From NCBI GenBank assembly GCA_003135055.1, contig PLDF01000201.1, positions 1 through 64,000 on the forward strand: 64,000 bases of DNA, in the 5' to 3' direction. The position numbers and the translations under genes were made by a program. Below the pieces are notes generated by a model. The model was not told the origin of the DNA, searched no databases, and was given only the letters and a program-made list of their open reading frames with translations. Positions 1 to 9,700 of the stretch are shown here, one piece after another (positions within the stretch are counted from its first letter, which is position 1; the number at the start of each line of letters is the position of its first letter). Source of the DNA: Bryobacterales bacterium. Lineage in GTDB: Bacteria > Acidobacteriota > Terriglobia > Bryobacterales > Bryobacteraceae.

Positions 1-421
1 GAAGATTACCGCTCAGGTGAAGCTGCAGATTCCGGCCGGAAAGGCTACGCCCGCGCCGCCGGTCGGCACCGCGCTTGGTCCGCAGGGCGTCAATATCATG
101 GATTTCTGCAAGGCGTTCAACGCCAAGACGTCCGGCAAAGACCAGGAAGGCCTGATCATCCCGGTGGTGATTACGATTTTCTCCGACCGGTCTTTCACGT
201 TCATAACCAAGACGCCGCCGGTGCCCATTTTGATTAAGCGCGCGGTCAATCTGGCCAAGGGATCGGCCGAGCCGCACAAGATCAAAGTCGGCAAGATCAC
301 GCAAGCGCAAGTCGAGGAGATCGCCAAGATCAAGATGCCCGACCTGAACTGCTTCGATATCGAAGCCGCCATGAATTCGGTGCGCGGTACGGCGCGAAGC
401 ATGGGCGTGGACGTGGTTTAG
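1..421 (+). CDS. rplK: 50S ribosomal protein L11 (5' end outside window)
   Basis: Ribosomal protein L11 forms the stalk base of the large subunit with 23S rRNA and L10 and takes part in GTPase-factor function. The window opens inside the gene: the frame is open from base 2 and reads [14 protein letters not shown], so only the first few residues lie outside. The GTG at 17 is an internal Val codon, not a start. The conserved [17 protein letters not shown] segment and the C-terminal RGTARSMGV are intact, and the length fits a complete L11. The usual next gene, rplA (L1), does not follow; a tRNA gene begins 76 bases after the stop. Confidence 0.97.
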   Translation, partial: KITAQVKLQIPAGKATPAPPVGTALGPQGVNIMDFCKAFNAKTSGKDQEGLIIPVVITIFSDRSFTFITKTPPVPILIKRAVNLAKGSAEPHKIKVGKITQAQVEEIAKIKMPDLNCFDIEAAMNSVRGTARSMGVDVV

Positions 422-497
422 TCTCGCGTACGGCGCGCCCGATTTTAGAATTGATTCCGGGGCGCTTTGAAAAGACGGAGTTGGTACTGCCGAATAT

Positions 498-584
498 GCG
501 GATGTGGCGGAATTGGCAGACGCGCTAGATTCAGGTTCTAGTTCTCGCAAGGGAGTGGAGGTTCAAGTCCTCTCATCCGCACCA
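498..584 (+). tRNA. tRNA-Leu (anticodon CAG)
   Basis: Cloverleaf read directly. The acceptor arm GCGGATG (498-504) pairs with CATCCGC (574-580), followed by discriminator A and an encoded CCA (582-584). The anticodon stem CTAGA/TCTAG encloses the loop TTCAGGT, giving anticodon CAG at 532-534. The T arm contains GTTCAAGTC. A long variable arm is present, as expected for a class II leucine tRNA. The D arm has the usual GGCGGAATTGGCAGACGC form. Shared transcription with rplK is possible; no convincing separate promoter was seen. Confidence 0.97.
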
Positions 585-847
585 GTCACAAACATAGTAG
601 TTGCGCTCAGTCGGCGCCTGCCGATTTGGGCGTCTTTTCCGAGCCGCTGTCACGGTTATTGTCACTATTCAGATCGGATTTCGCCTTCTTCTTGGTTGCA
701 CGGAACGCCGCCAGTCTGCCAGCCGCATCGGTCAAACCAGCGAGTCGGGTTGCGGATGCCGGATCTGGAGAACACCCGCGGGCAATCGGCGAAGAACTCG
801 TCCCGTTCCGCCTCGGCCTTGCGCAGACGCACCCCGAAAGATGCGGT

Positions 848-2155
848 TTATGGCGTTCCGATGCGTTCCTTCCATGGGTCGCGACCCGCCCAAAGATAAC
901 AGATTGAAGACGCCAGCACGCAGCATCCGCCCGCGAAGAGAATGGCGCGGTGGGAAACGTGTGTTGAGAGCTGCGCCGTTATGAGCGGGGCGATCAGACG
1001 CGACAGGCCATTTACGAAATAAAGAGCGGCGGTGTATCGCGAGGTATCCGCGCCGGGCTTCGCGAATGGTTGAACGCCTGTATAGACCGCAATAACCATG
1101 CTGCCCACCGTAGCGGGTCCGCGCAACATTCTCGCCAATGCCAAAAGCGGCCAGTGCGAAGGCGAGAGAGCGAGCAGGACCGGATCGAGCCCCCATAGCA
1201 GCGCCACCAACGCGTAAGCGCGAAATACGGTGGTGCGGTCGAACCACGCTGTCAGACGTCCGCCTGTGAGAAAACCGGTAATGGCCGGAATCACGTGCAT
1301 CATAAGAGTCGCCGCGACGTACCCATAGCCGAGATCCCGTCCGAAGAAAGGCGCGACGACGCCCATAAATAGCAGGTTTCCGAAAGTGTAGACGAAAAAA
1401 GCGCCTAGAAAACGGCGGAATGCGGGGTCGCCGAGCGGCGCGAGACTGGCGCGCAACCAGTTGAGGCGATTTAAGCTTGACTCCGGCATGGCTTCGGAAA
1501 GACTGCCATCGCCGCGTGCCGGCAGCTTCGCGAGGCATATGAGGCCAACGCATGTGGCGATTCCGGCCAGCGTCAGCTGCAACGCGATCATGCCGCGAAT
1601 GTGCGGTCCGCTCGCAGTCAGAAGGGACGCGAAAAGAAGTACCGATGCAGGAAAAACGATGGAAGCATACTGCCGCAAAGTGCCGGCGACGTGCGACTGG
1701 CAATAGCCCGGGTAGACGATGCGGAGCACCGAAGGGATGGCGGGGCGCAAAGCGAAATCGAAGATGGAAACCACACCGGCGGCGATCAGAAACCAGAGCG
1801 GCGTTCGCGTCCACGCCATCATGAACATGAACAGAGCTCCCGCAAATCCCGGAACCAGCATGAACGGCAGCTTCCTCTTGCGAGCCATTACCGCGCCCGT
1901 GATGACGGAGCCGAAGAGCCCGGCGGAAGTCATGGCGATGGGAATCTGCAGTTGCGCGTCCGACGCCTGGAGCGCTTTGACGGCCATGAGCGGAACGTTG
2001 GCGATTATTCCCGCGGAAACGGAATCGAGCAGCACGTAAGCCATGTGAAAGCGAAAGGCCTTGCGCGAAATATCGGGGAGTTCGGGTGGGCGGAAGGCCG
2101 CCGCGATTCGCGCACCCCACGGCGTTGGCGCTGCTGGTATGGCGGTGGTTGCCAT
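848..2155 (-). CDS. MFS transporter, copy 1 of an Oar-MFS module
   Basis: A 435-residue integral membrane protein with about a dozen hydrophobic segments, read as a major facilitator superfamily permease; the substrate cannot be told. The N-terminal AFRFHMAYVLLDSVSAG and the central ACL-type loop before LNRLNWLRASLAPLGDP are shared with the paralogue at 32074-33426, which matches it along its whole length. The gene lies 18 bases after the stop of the Oar-like receptor upstream on the same strand, so the two are probably cotranscribed and may act on one substrate: outer-membrane entry by the receptor, inner-membrane movement by the permease. Classification as MFS rests on topology and residue pattern and is moderately firm. 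Confidence 0.8.
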   Translation of the reverse strand: MATTAIPAAPTPWGARIAAAFRPPELPDISRKAFRFHMAYVLLDSVSAGIIANVPLMAVKALQASDAQLQIPIAMTSAGLFGSVITGAVMARKRKLPFMLVPGFAGALFMFMMAWTRTPLWFLIAAGVVSIFDFALRPAIPSVLRIVYPGYCQSHVAGTLRQYASIVFPASVLLFASLLTASGPHIRGMIALQLTLAGIATCVGLICLAKLPARGDGSLSEAMPESSLNRLNWLRASLAPLGDPAFRRFLGAFFVYTFGNLLFMGVVAPFFGRDLGYGYVAATLMMHVIPAITGFLTGGRLTAWFDRTTVFRAYALVALLWGLDPVLLALSPSHWPLLALARMLRGPATVGSMVIAVYTGVQPFAKPGADTSRYTAALYFVNGLSRLIAPLITAQLSTHVSHRAILFAGGCCVLASSICYLWAGRDPWKERIGTP

Positions 2156-2173
2156 GGTTGCGTCTTTGAGCGG

Positions 2174-5100
2174 TCAGAAGTAAAGCTTCACCCCGAGCGC
2201 GACCCTTCGCGCGGGAGCGGCGGCGGTTGGCGTGCCGAGGGACTGGTTCACCTGATTCCCGTTGGCGTCGAAACTCGCGGCGCTATTGACGGTGGTGAAT
2301 TGGGTGTGGTTGAAGGAATTGTAAGTTTCGATGCGGAATTGCAGGCGCCGGACGTCCGAGCCGGGGAGCCGCACATTGCGGAACAGAGAGATGTCGGCAT
2401 TGTCCACACCCGGGCCGGTGAAGGGATATTTTGAAGCGTCCCCGATTCCGAATTCGGCGCGCGTCGGCGCATGAATGCATGAAACATTGAAAGCTAATCC
2501 GCCCGTGTTTTGTGTCGGGTCGCAAGAAAGGTCGACACGGCTGTCGATACCGACGCCGTTCGCTCCGGTTATATCGGTCGCCGTGACAAAAGTGTAGGTG
2601 ATGGCGGTGGGAGCGCCAGTGCTGAAGGCCAGAATGCTCGAGATCTCCCATCCGTTGAGAACCATCCGGGCCGCGCGTAAATCTGTGCGCGGGCTGATGT
2701 CCGGGAATCTGTAGACGAAGTTCAGCGTGAGCTTCTGGCGGCGGTCGAAGACTGCGGGTCCGTAGTTGCGCGAATCGTAATTGAGGACCGGATTCACTGC
2801 CGAGGTGGGAGTGTCGGCAACATCCAATACCTTAGACCACGTGTAACTTGCCGAGAACGTCAGCCCAGCCGAGAATCGCCGCTTCACTTCGGCCTGCAGC
2901 GCGTTGTAGTTCGAGTTGCTGGCAAACTCCATGTACTGAATGTCGCCGTAGCCGGCGTAAGGACGGAGAAAATTCGCGGGGAGGGGTTTACCGGGAGATG
3001 TGGGATCAGCGCTCGATGCCAGGGAGTCGGTTCCGTAATTGGTAGCGTTAAGATCCCGAATCTGCAGTTGATGACGATTCACATCGCCGACGTAACCCAC
3101 TGAGAGGACCGTGTTCATGGACAATTTTTGCTGGATTCCGAAGCTCCAGTTATAAACGGCGGGCGGGCGCCAGTCGGTCTGGATTCCATAAACGCTGTTG
3201 GGGCTCGATATCAGGGGAGAGCTCGCCAGGTTGGACAGGGTTGTGTAATAAGCGATCGGAGTTACCACGAGCGGCGGCGACTGCACAAACTGAAGCACCT
3301 GATTATCGGGAAATCGGTCGTAGAAGATGCCTGCGCCGGCGCGGATGGCAGTCGTACCCCGGCCGAAGACGTCCCATGCGAAACCGAGGCGTGGCGCGGC
3401 CTGGATGGGAGGCGTCTGCATGATGCTTTGTTTGGAGACCGCCATGCCTTGGAATGGAATGCCCTGCAGCGTTGAGAACGAGCCGATGTAGACGGCGGGA
3501 AAGAGTTGACCGCTGACAGGGTCGCGGGCGACGCGCGCTCCGGTTGCCGGATTGATAGATGGCTGAAGGAGCGGCGGTTGCTCGGATGCATTGTAAAGAG
3601 AGGGATCGAACATAGCCAGTTCCGATCCGGCGCTGATGGTCGGTTTAAGCAAGTAGAACCGGACGCCGCCTTCGAGTGTAAAGTTATGCGCAATCCGCCA
3701 GGAATCCTGCGCGTACCACTCGACGTTCAGATCGCGGGCATGTCCCACAGGGTGCTGACTGGAGTCGGAATAGTTGTCCACGACTCCGAGAAGCGCATTT
3801 GAGAAAGCGTAGCCGGTGTCGAGAGGACTGGTGGCGTCGCGATCGAACGCGACCTGGCCGTTAAACGCGGATGCCAGCTGTTTGTTGTTGGACGACCTCT
3901 CGACAAAAGCGCCGAACTTGAAATTATGGGCGCCGGTTACCAGAGTGAAGTTATCGGCGTAATCCCAGACGTTGTCGGGGCCGAAGTAAGGGTAGCGTTG
4001 GTCGATGTTGAGCTGAGGGGCATCGGAGACGCTCGCGAAGGTCGCGTTGGGAATAAGTCCGAGCGGATTAGATTGCGGAAACCATTGCGGTATGTGAATT
4101 CCAAGAGCCGTCAGAGAGTTGGCCGCGAGGGCCGCCGGCGTGGGTTGCTGTACCGTTTGCGTGCCGCGATTGACGCCGAAGGTTGCGGCGTTGATAAGGG
4201 ACGGCGAGAAGGTATGTATCCACGTACTGACGAAGCCAACGCTGTGGAATTCGATGTCTACCGGCAATTGCGGCCACGACGGCGAAGCCAGAGTGAAGCC
4301 GAAGCCGCCCTTCTTGGCTTCTAAGTCGTGGATGCCGCGCGCGAAGAACTGATCTTTGCTGGAAGCGTTCCAGTCGATGCGAAGGATCTGATCCTGGCGG
4401 GGCTGCTGGATGCCGCTCTCGACCGCGTAGTTGTAAGTGTGGGTGGGGTCGACCGCGTTCGGCAGCGGGAAAACGTTGAGAAGGCCCTGTCCATTGGGGT
4501 CGATGCGGTTAATGGGGACGATATTGCCCGGGAACGGGGAGCCGGTAAGGGGGTCTTTTACGACAATCGGCTGACCGTTCTGCGCGAGGCTTTGAGAGAA
4601 ATTACCCTGGCGTTCGAGAGCGCTGGGAAAGGTCTCAAATGTCAGAGGCGTTGGGTATATGCGCTTGAGAAACTCCTGGGACCAAAAGAAGAACAATTTG
4701 TCGCGGCCTTTGTTAAACGGGACGCCGGGCAGCAGAACCGGTCCGCCGAGAAAGTATCCCGGGTAGTTGTACCGGTAGAGAGGCCGGGGAAGACCCTGGC
4801 GGTTGTTGAAGAATTCGTTCGCGTTCAAATCTTCATTGCGGAAGAAGTAGTAGGCCCCGCCGTGGAACTCCCGCGAGCCGCTCTTGATGATGGTGTTGAT
4901 AGTGCCGCCCGCGGCGCGTCCATATTCGGCCTGATAGTTGGTGAGCAGCACCTTCACTTCGGCAATGGCATCAATGCCCGGCTCAAGGTAGGGACCCGTG
5001 CCGCCGCCGGTGTCCATGGCGAAAATTCCATCGATAGTGAAGCCCAATGAGCCTTGGCGATTGCCGTTGAAGTAGAGTCCTTGAAGACTGCTGGAGCCGG

Positions 5101-5626
5101 GGGCTTCGCGGGTGGTGTTGGCGGTGTCCAGCGTGCCAGGCAGAAGTTGCAGCATGCCCATGAAGTCGCGGCCTTTGAGAGACAGCTCGCGCAGTTGTTG
5201 AGAATCGACAAGGCCCGAGCGCTCCGAGCTTTCGGTCTGAAGCGCCTGTGATGAGCCGGTCACGAGTATGGTTTCGCTCGCGGTCCCAATCTCAAGCGGG
5301 AAGGGCGGGATGGCGAGCCGTTCTCCGGCTGAAAGGCTGATGCCCTCGCGCCGGATCTCCCGAAAGCCGCTCTTGACGATCGAAAGAGAGAACGTTCCAG
5401 GCAGAACCTCGGTAAAGAGGAAACCGCCTTCATCGTTAGTGACCAGTTGGCGGGTTTGTCCGGTCAGCGTATTGGCAAGCGTGATACTTGCTGCGCTTAC
5501 ATAATTGCCACTCGGATCGACGATCGTGCCGGAGATCTGGCCGGTGAGTCCCTGGGCCGGCGCAGCGTCCACGCCGAGAATGATCGCGAGAAGGAAAAGA
5601 ATACCGTTTCGTATACGATGTGACAT
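2174..5626 (-). CDS. Oar-like TonB-dependent outer-membrane receptor, copy 1
   Basis: A 1150-residue outer-membrane protein. A signal peptide (residues 1-25, ending DAAPAQ) precedes a carboxypeptidase-regulatory beta-sandwich (about 28-108, QISGTIVDPSGNYVSAASI), a plug-like region (about 120-240, with SGLVDSQQLRELSLKGRDF and TNYQAEYGRAAGGTINTI) and a long beta-barrel ending in VALGVKLYF with C-terminal Phe, the usual BAM signal. This order is that of Oar-family receptors abundant in Acidobacteriota. The start is the ATG that opens the signal peptide, with a GGAAGG-like site upstream. The MFS gene follows in the same operon. The ligand is unknown; oligosaccharides or siderophore-like compounds are both possible. 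Confidence 0.9.
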   Translation of the reverse strand: MSHRIRNGILFLLAIILGVDAAPAQGLTGQISGTIVDPSGNYVSAASITLANTLTGQTRQLVTNDEGGFLFTEVLPGTFSLSIVKSGFREIRREGISLSAGERLAIPPFPLEIGTASETILVTGSSQALQTESSERSGLVDSQQLRELSLKGRDFMGMLQLLPGTLDTANTTREAPGSSSLQGLYFNGNRQGSLGFTIDGIFAMDTGGGTGPYLEPGIDAIAEVKVLLTNYQAEYGRAAGGTINTIIKSGSREFHGGAYYFFRNEDLNANEFFNNRQGLPRPLYRYNYPGYFLGGPVLLPGVPFNKGRDKLFFFWSQEFLKRIYPTPLTFETFPSALERQGNFSQSLAQNGQPIVVKDPLTGSPFPGNIVPINRIDPNGQGLLNVFPLPNAVDPTHTYNYAVESGIQQPRQDQILRIDWNASSKDQFFARGIHDLEAKKGGFGFTLASPSWPQLPVDIEFHSVGFVSTWIHTFSPSLINAATFGVNRGTQTVQQPTPAALAANSLTALGIHIPQWFPQSNPLGLIPNATFASVSDAPQLNIDQRYPYFGPDNVWDYADNFTLVTGAHNFKFGAFVERSSNNKQLASAFNGQVAFDRDATSPLDTGYAFSNALLGVVDNYSDSSQHPVGHARDLNVEWYAQDSWRIAHNFTLEGGVRFYLLKPTISAGSELAMFDPSLYNASEQPPLLQPSINPATGARVARDPVSGQLFPAVYIGSFSTLQGIPFQGMAVSKQSIMQTPPIQAAPRLGFAWDVFGRGTTAIRAGAGIFYDRFPDNQVLQFVQSPPLVVTPIAYYTTLSNLASSPLISSPNSVYGIQTDWRPPAVYNWSFGIQQKLSMNTVLSVGYVGDVNRHQLQIRDLNATNYGTDSLASSADPTSPGKPLPANFLRPYAGYGDIQYMEFASNSNYNALQAEVKRRFSAGLTFSASYTWSKVLDVADTPTSAVNPVLNYDSRNYGPAVFDRRQKLTLNFVYRFPDISPRTDLRAARMVLNGWEISSILAFSTGAPTAITYTFVTATDITGANGVGIDSRVDLSCDPTQNTGGLAFNVSCIHAPTRAEFGIGDASKYPFTGPGVDNADISLFRNVRLPGSDVRRLQFRIETYNSFNHTQFTTVNSAASFDANGNQVNQSLGTPTAAAPARRVALGVKLYF

Positions 5627-5937
5627 GAACGCTGCCTTCCCGGCGCCGCAAAGTGTTTTCAGAGCTTACCAGAAATCCGAGCGAATTGAAATAATTATTC
5701 TGCACAATCATTCTGCCAGGCCGCCCGGTGAGCCTATTGGTAGACAAGTCGCATACCTCGCTCGATTGTGGCGCCCTCCTGAGTTTTGCGCGATTGCGTG
5801 ACAGCCGTTGTAAAGCAGGATGCCATCCTGCGCGGCGGCGCGGGTGAATTGCTGGACGGGCTGTGCAGCCCACGGGGCGGGGCCGGATTGCCGGATGCGG
5901 CGAATTGCGCGGGCTGATACTCTTGTTACGCGGCGAA
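5627..5937. other. Intergenic region with two palindromes
   Basis: This 311-base gap separates the divergently read receptor and rhamnosyltransferase-like gene. It should hold both promoters, but no pair of -35/-10 boxes was convincing. It contains GCAGGATGCCATCCTGC (5815-5831, 7-bp stem, 3-base loop) and GGGCTGTGCAGCCC (5858-5871). These look like the short dispersed hairpins found elsewhere in the window rather than terminators, because no T tract follows. No gene is seen. Confidence 0.5.
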
Positions 5938-6666
5938 ATGGATGCAATAGCCAGTTTCCGGCATCTTATTCTGACCCGGTTCAATGTCAGGATTCCCGAA
6001 TACCCAGACGCAGGCGGTCCCAACTGGCTCCAGCATCGCTTTGACATCTTCGAGCGTTTCTGTCTGCCCTGCGTCCGCGGCCAGTCGAACCTGAATTTCG
6101 ACTGGCTTCTATTTTGCAGCCCCGATATGCCGGGCATTCTCAGGGAACGGCTACTGAAGTATTCGGAGTGGCCCAATATTCGCCCGGTCTGTATCGAGGG
6201 TGATTTCACCCAGGCCGCGGTGAAATCGGCGGTTAGGGAATATACCCTAGGCGTTACGCACCTGATCACCACCCGGCTCGATAATGACGACGGCATTTGT
6301 CGTAGTTTCGTGGAGACTATTCAGAATCGCTTTTCGGGACAGGATTTCGAGTTCCTGAACTTCACCAACGGTTACATCTGGGTGAACGGCGTTGTCTATG
6401 CCGGACAACACAGCACCAACCCGTTCATCAGCCTCATCGAGAGAGCCGAAAACCCCTCGACTGTTTATTCCGGGAACCACATGCGGCTGCGCGAACTGGG
6501 ACCGATCCGGCAAATCGAAAGGCCGGCTGGATGGCTACAGGTAGTGCATACCCGCAACCTTGCGAATGAAGCGTGGGGACGGCCCGCCGCTATTCAGGAT
6601 CTTTACGATCATTTTGCGATAGTTCCCGAAAGCCTGACTGGTGTAGTAACCAAAAAAGTGTTGTGA
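5938..6666 (+). CDS. Rhamnosyltransferase-like glycosyltransferase
   Basis: A 242-residue cytoplasmic enzyme resembling the putative rhamnosyltransferase family (PF11316 type). Visible signatures are the N-terminal HLILTRFNVR, the central WLLFCSPDMP, and the nucleotide-sugar/metal motif TTRLDNDDGI, which carries the acidic DND cluster expected in GT-A enzymes. The ATG at 5938 (MDAIASFRHLIL) is preferred because homology starts there; the frame is open further upstream, but that stretch overlaps a palindromic intergenic sequence and is unlike protein. It precedes the multicopper oxidase by 94 bases. Probably acts in the surface-glycan locus; the donor sugar is not certain. Confidence 0.75.
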   Translation: MDAIASFRHLILTRFNVRIPEYPDAGGPNWLQHRFDIFERFCLPCVRGQSNLNFDWLLFCSPDMPGILRERLLKYSEWPNIRPVCIEGDFTQAAVKSAVREYTLGVTHLITTRLDNDDGICRSFVETIQNRFSGQDFEFLNFTNGYIWVNGVVYAGQHSTNPFISLIERAENPSTVYSGNHMRLRELGPIRQIERPAGWLQVVHTRNLANEAWGRPAAIQDLYDHFAIVPESLTGVVTKKVL

Positions 6667-6760
6667 TAGCCGAAAAAGTAGGATATGCTCGACCGCAAGG
6701 GTGATTGAATCCAGTTTTCCCCAAAGGAATTCGGGATGTTTTTCACCGCTGGCGGAGTTT

Positions 6761-9700
6761 ATGGCGACTTCTTATCGTTTTTCGGCATTGATCTTTTTAG
6801 CCTTCCTTCCTATTTCGGTCTCCGAAGCGCAGCTTGGCTCGGAGCGAACCGTCAAGGCGCAAGTCGCCGCCTTCGATCAGGTGATCGTTTACAACCGCCT
6901 CGGCGCTATGCAAGTCAGCGGCATGATGTTCGCACTACTCAGGGACATTGTTCCATCAGCCTCGAGCGGACAGCCGCAGAACATCAGTTGCGCGGAACAG
7001 GTATGCGTTCCAGGGAAGGTGCAGTTGCGCCCCAGCAAGCGCCCCAGGCCGATCGTTCTGCGAATGAACGTGAACGACACTCTGGAGGTCCAATTCACGA
7101 ACCTGTTGTTACCCACTAAGCCGGCCACTAACAGCGACACCGCCACCACCACGCGCAACGCCAGTTTTCATGTGACCGGCCTGCAACTGGTCAAGACGAT
7201 ATTGAGCGACGGGTCATACGTTGGCGCCAATGACAGCAGCATCGCACCGAGTCCCGACATACCAAGTCCGGGCAAAGCGACGTATTTCTACCGGGCTGAC
7301 AAACCCGGCGCTTATCTTGTGACAAGCGCTGCCGGGATGCTCGGCGGAACGGGCGCCGGCCAAACCTCAGCCGGTCTGTTCGGAGCCGTCAACGTGGAAC
7401 CTGCGGGCGCAATCTGGTACCGTAGCCAGGTTACCGAGGCAGAGTTGAAGGCTGTGACCACCGGCAAGACGGCGATAGGCCAGCCAATCGTCAAGGACTA
7501 CGAAAAGGTCTATCCGTCTGGCGCGGTGTGGCCGGGAAAGGGAAATGTCAAGATTGCCCCGAATACGCCGATTCTCGCAATCCTCAACAGTGACAAGGAG
7601 ATTGTTCACTCCGATCTCACGGCGATCGTCGCGGGATCGAAAGAAGGCAAGTTTGCCGACCATGGCGAGCCGGTATTCAGGGCGAATCCCGCTTCTCCGG
7701 ATCGCAACTGGCCGTGGCGTGAGTTCACCATAATCTACCATTCCGATTTCAACGCAACCCAGGCGTTCCAGGAAATGATTGGTTGTCAAAGCTGCACGAA
7801 CGCGCAGAACACGCTCGCAATCGCGAACCAGGCGGGTGTAGACGATTTCGCGATCAATTACGGCATTGGCGGCATCGGAGCGGAGATCCTCGCGAACCGG
7901 TTCGGAGTCGGTCCGGAGGGGAAATGCAGCGAGTGCAAATTCGAAGAGTTCTTCCTCAGTTCCTGGTCGGTGGGCGATCCGGCCATGGTGGTCGATGTCC
8001 CAGCCAATCAGGGAACATCGAGGGACAGCCAGGTAGGGAAGGGCACGATGATCTTCGATCCGCCGGTTGTTGGCACTCCCGATCCGGGCAAGAATCCTTT
8101 CCGGTATTCGGCCAATTTTAAGGCGCAAAAGGCTTTCTTCGCCGACGACCCGTCGAACGTTTATCACAGCTACCTGAACGACCACGTCAAGTTCCAGATT
8201 CTCTCCGCCGATTCGGATCTGCACCATATTCACCACCAGCATGCCCACCAGTGGCTGCATACTCCCGACAGCGATGAGAGCACGTATCTCGATAGCCAGG
8301 CTATCGGACCCGGATCGTCTTTCACTTTGGAAATGACTTACGGTGGCAGCGGCAACCGGAACCTGACAGCGGGAGATTCGATTTTCCATTGCCATTTCTA
8401 CCCTCATTTCGCGCAGGGTATGTGGGCTCTCTGGCGCGTTCACGATGTATTTGAAGCAGGCACTGAGATGCAGGCTGATGGCGTTACGCCAACGCCGGAC
8501 GCGCGGGCGCTTCCGGACGGCGAAATCAATACTGGTACGCCGATTCCGGCCATTGTTCCGATCCCATCGATGCCCATGCCGATGATGCCCTCGCCGCTGC
8601 ACATCAGCGACGGACAGGTGGTTTACGGAACCAACGATACCGATGGCAGCAAGGTGACGCAAAACCCGGGCTTTCCATTCTTCATTCCCGGAGTTCCCGG
8701 ACAACGCGCTCCCGCCCCGCCCATGGATTTCGCGATTACGAATGGCGCTCCCATGGATGGCGGCCTGGAGCGCCACCAGACTTTCACCGGGACGGTCACG
8801 CAGTATCAGACCCCATACAACTTCACCAAAGATACCCATACGCTGATTGCCCACGCGCTTGACGAGCAGGGAAACAATGTCGAGAAGGTCGCGATGGCGT
8901 ATATGAAGCAGGGGTCCCATCCCTCCTTCGATTCCGATAACCACTCGGGTATTTACAAGACCAACGGGCTGGGCCCGCAGCAAGGCGCGCCGTTTGCGGA
9001 CCCATGCCCGAAAGTTAATCCCGTGCCCGGTGAGCCCGAATCGAACATCGTATATAAAGCCGCCGACATCCAGGTCGATGCAATCCTGAATAAGAAAGGC
9101 TGGCACAATCCGCAGCAGCGCATGCTGGCTTTGTGGGGAGATGTCGGGCCGACCCTGTTCGGCGATGCATCCGGCGCGAAGAAAGCGCCTGAGCCGTTCT
9201 TCTTCCGCGCCAATAGTAACTCCTGCATCGAGTACTGGCAAACCAACCTCGTACCGAACTACTACGAGCTGGACAATTTCCAGGTGCGGACGCCGACGGA
9301 TATCCTGGGGCAGCATATCCATCTTGTGAAATTCGATGTGCTGGCGTCGGACGGAGCGACTAACGGATTCAACTACGAGGACGGCACCATGAGCCCGCAG
9401 GAGGTTCAGGAGCGTATTGCGGCGATTAACGCTAACGGGGGATTGGAGGTTCCAGGGGGGCCGCCCCGCATTCTGACGATTAAGGCGCCGGTCTATTTCT
9501 GCGACCAGCAAAACGGACCGCTGGCGGGGAAACCTCAGGCGACGTTCGACCAATACTGCAAGGTGGATGCGAGCGATCTTTCGAAGAGTGGTCTCTGGGT
9601 GGGCGGCCAGACCACAATCCAGCGTTGGTGGGCCGATCCCCTTTTGAACAATTTCAAAACCGACCGTACGCTGCGCACGGTTTTCACGCACGATCACTTC

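Noticed and set aside
585-847. Possible short minus-strand coding stretch after the MFS stop
   Set aside because: Frames of about 50 codons are open (one in frame with the MFS gene, one with a Lys-rich tail), but neither has a start, ribosome-binding site or recognisable sequence.
504-899. Plus-strand reading frame beginning MAELADALDSGSSS
   Set aside because: Its first 27 codons are the tRNA-Leu gene read as protein, a well-known false call, and the rest runs antisense to the MFS gene.
732-2120. 462-codon minus-strand frame offset from the MFS gene
   Set aside because: Arginine- and alanine-rich shadow of the permease gene; the permease frame has proper membrane segments.
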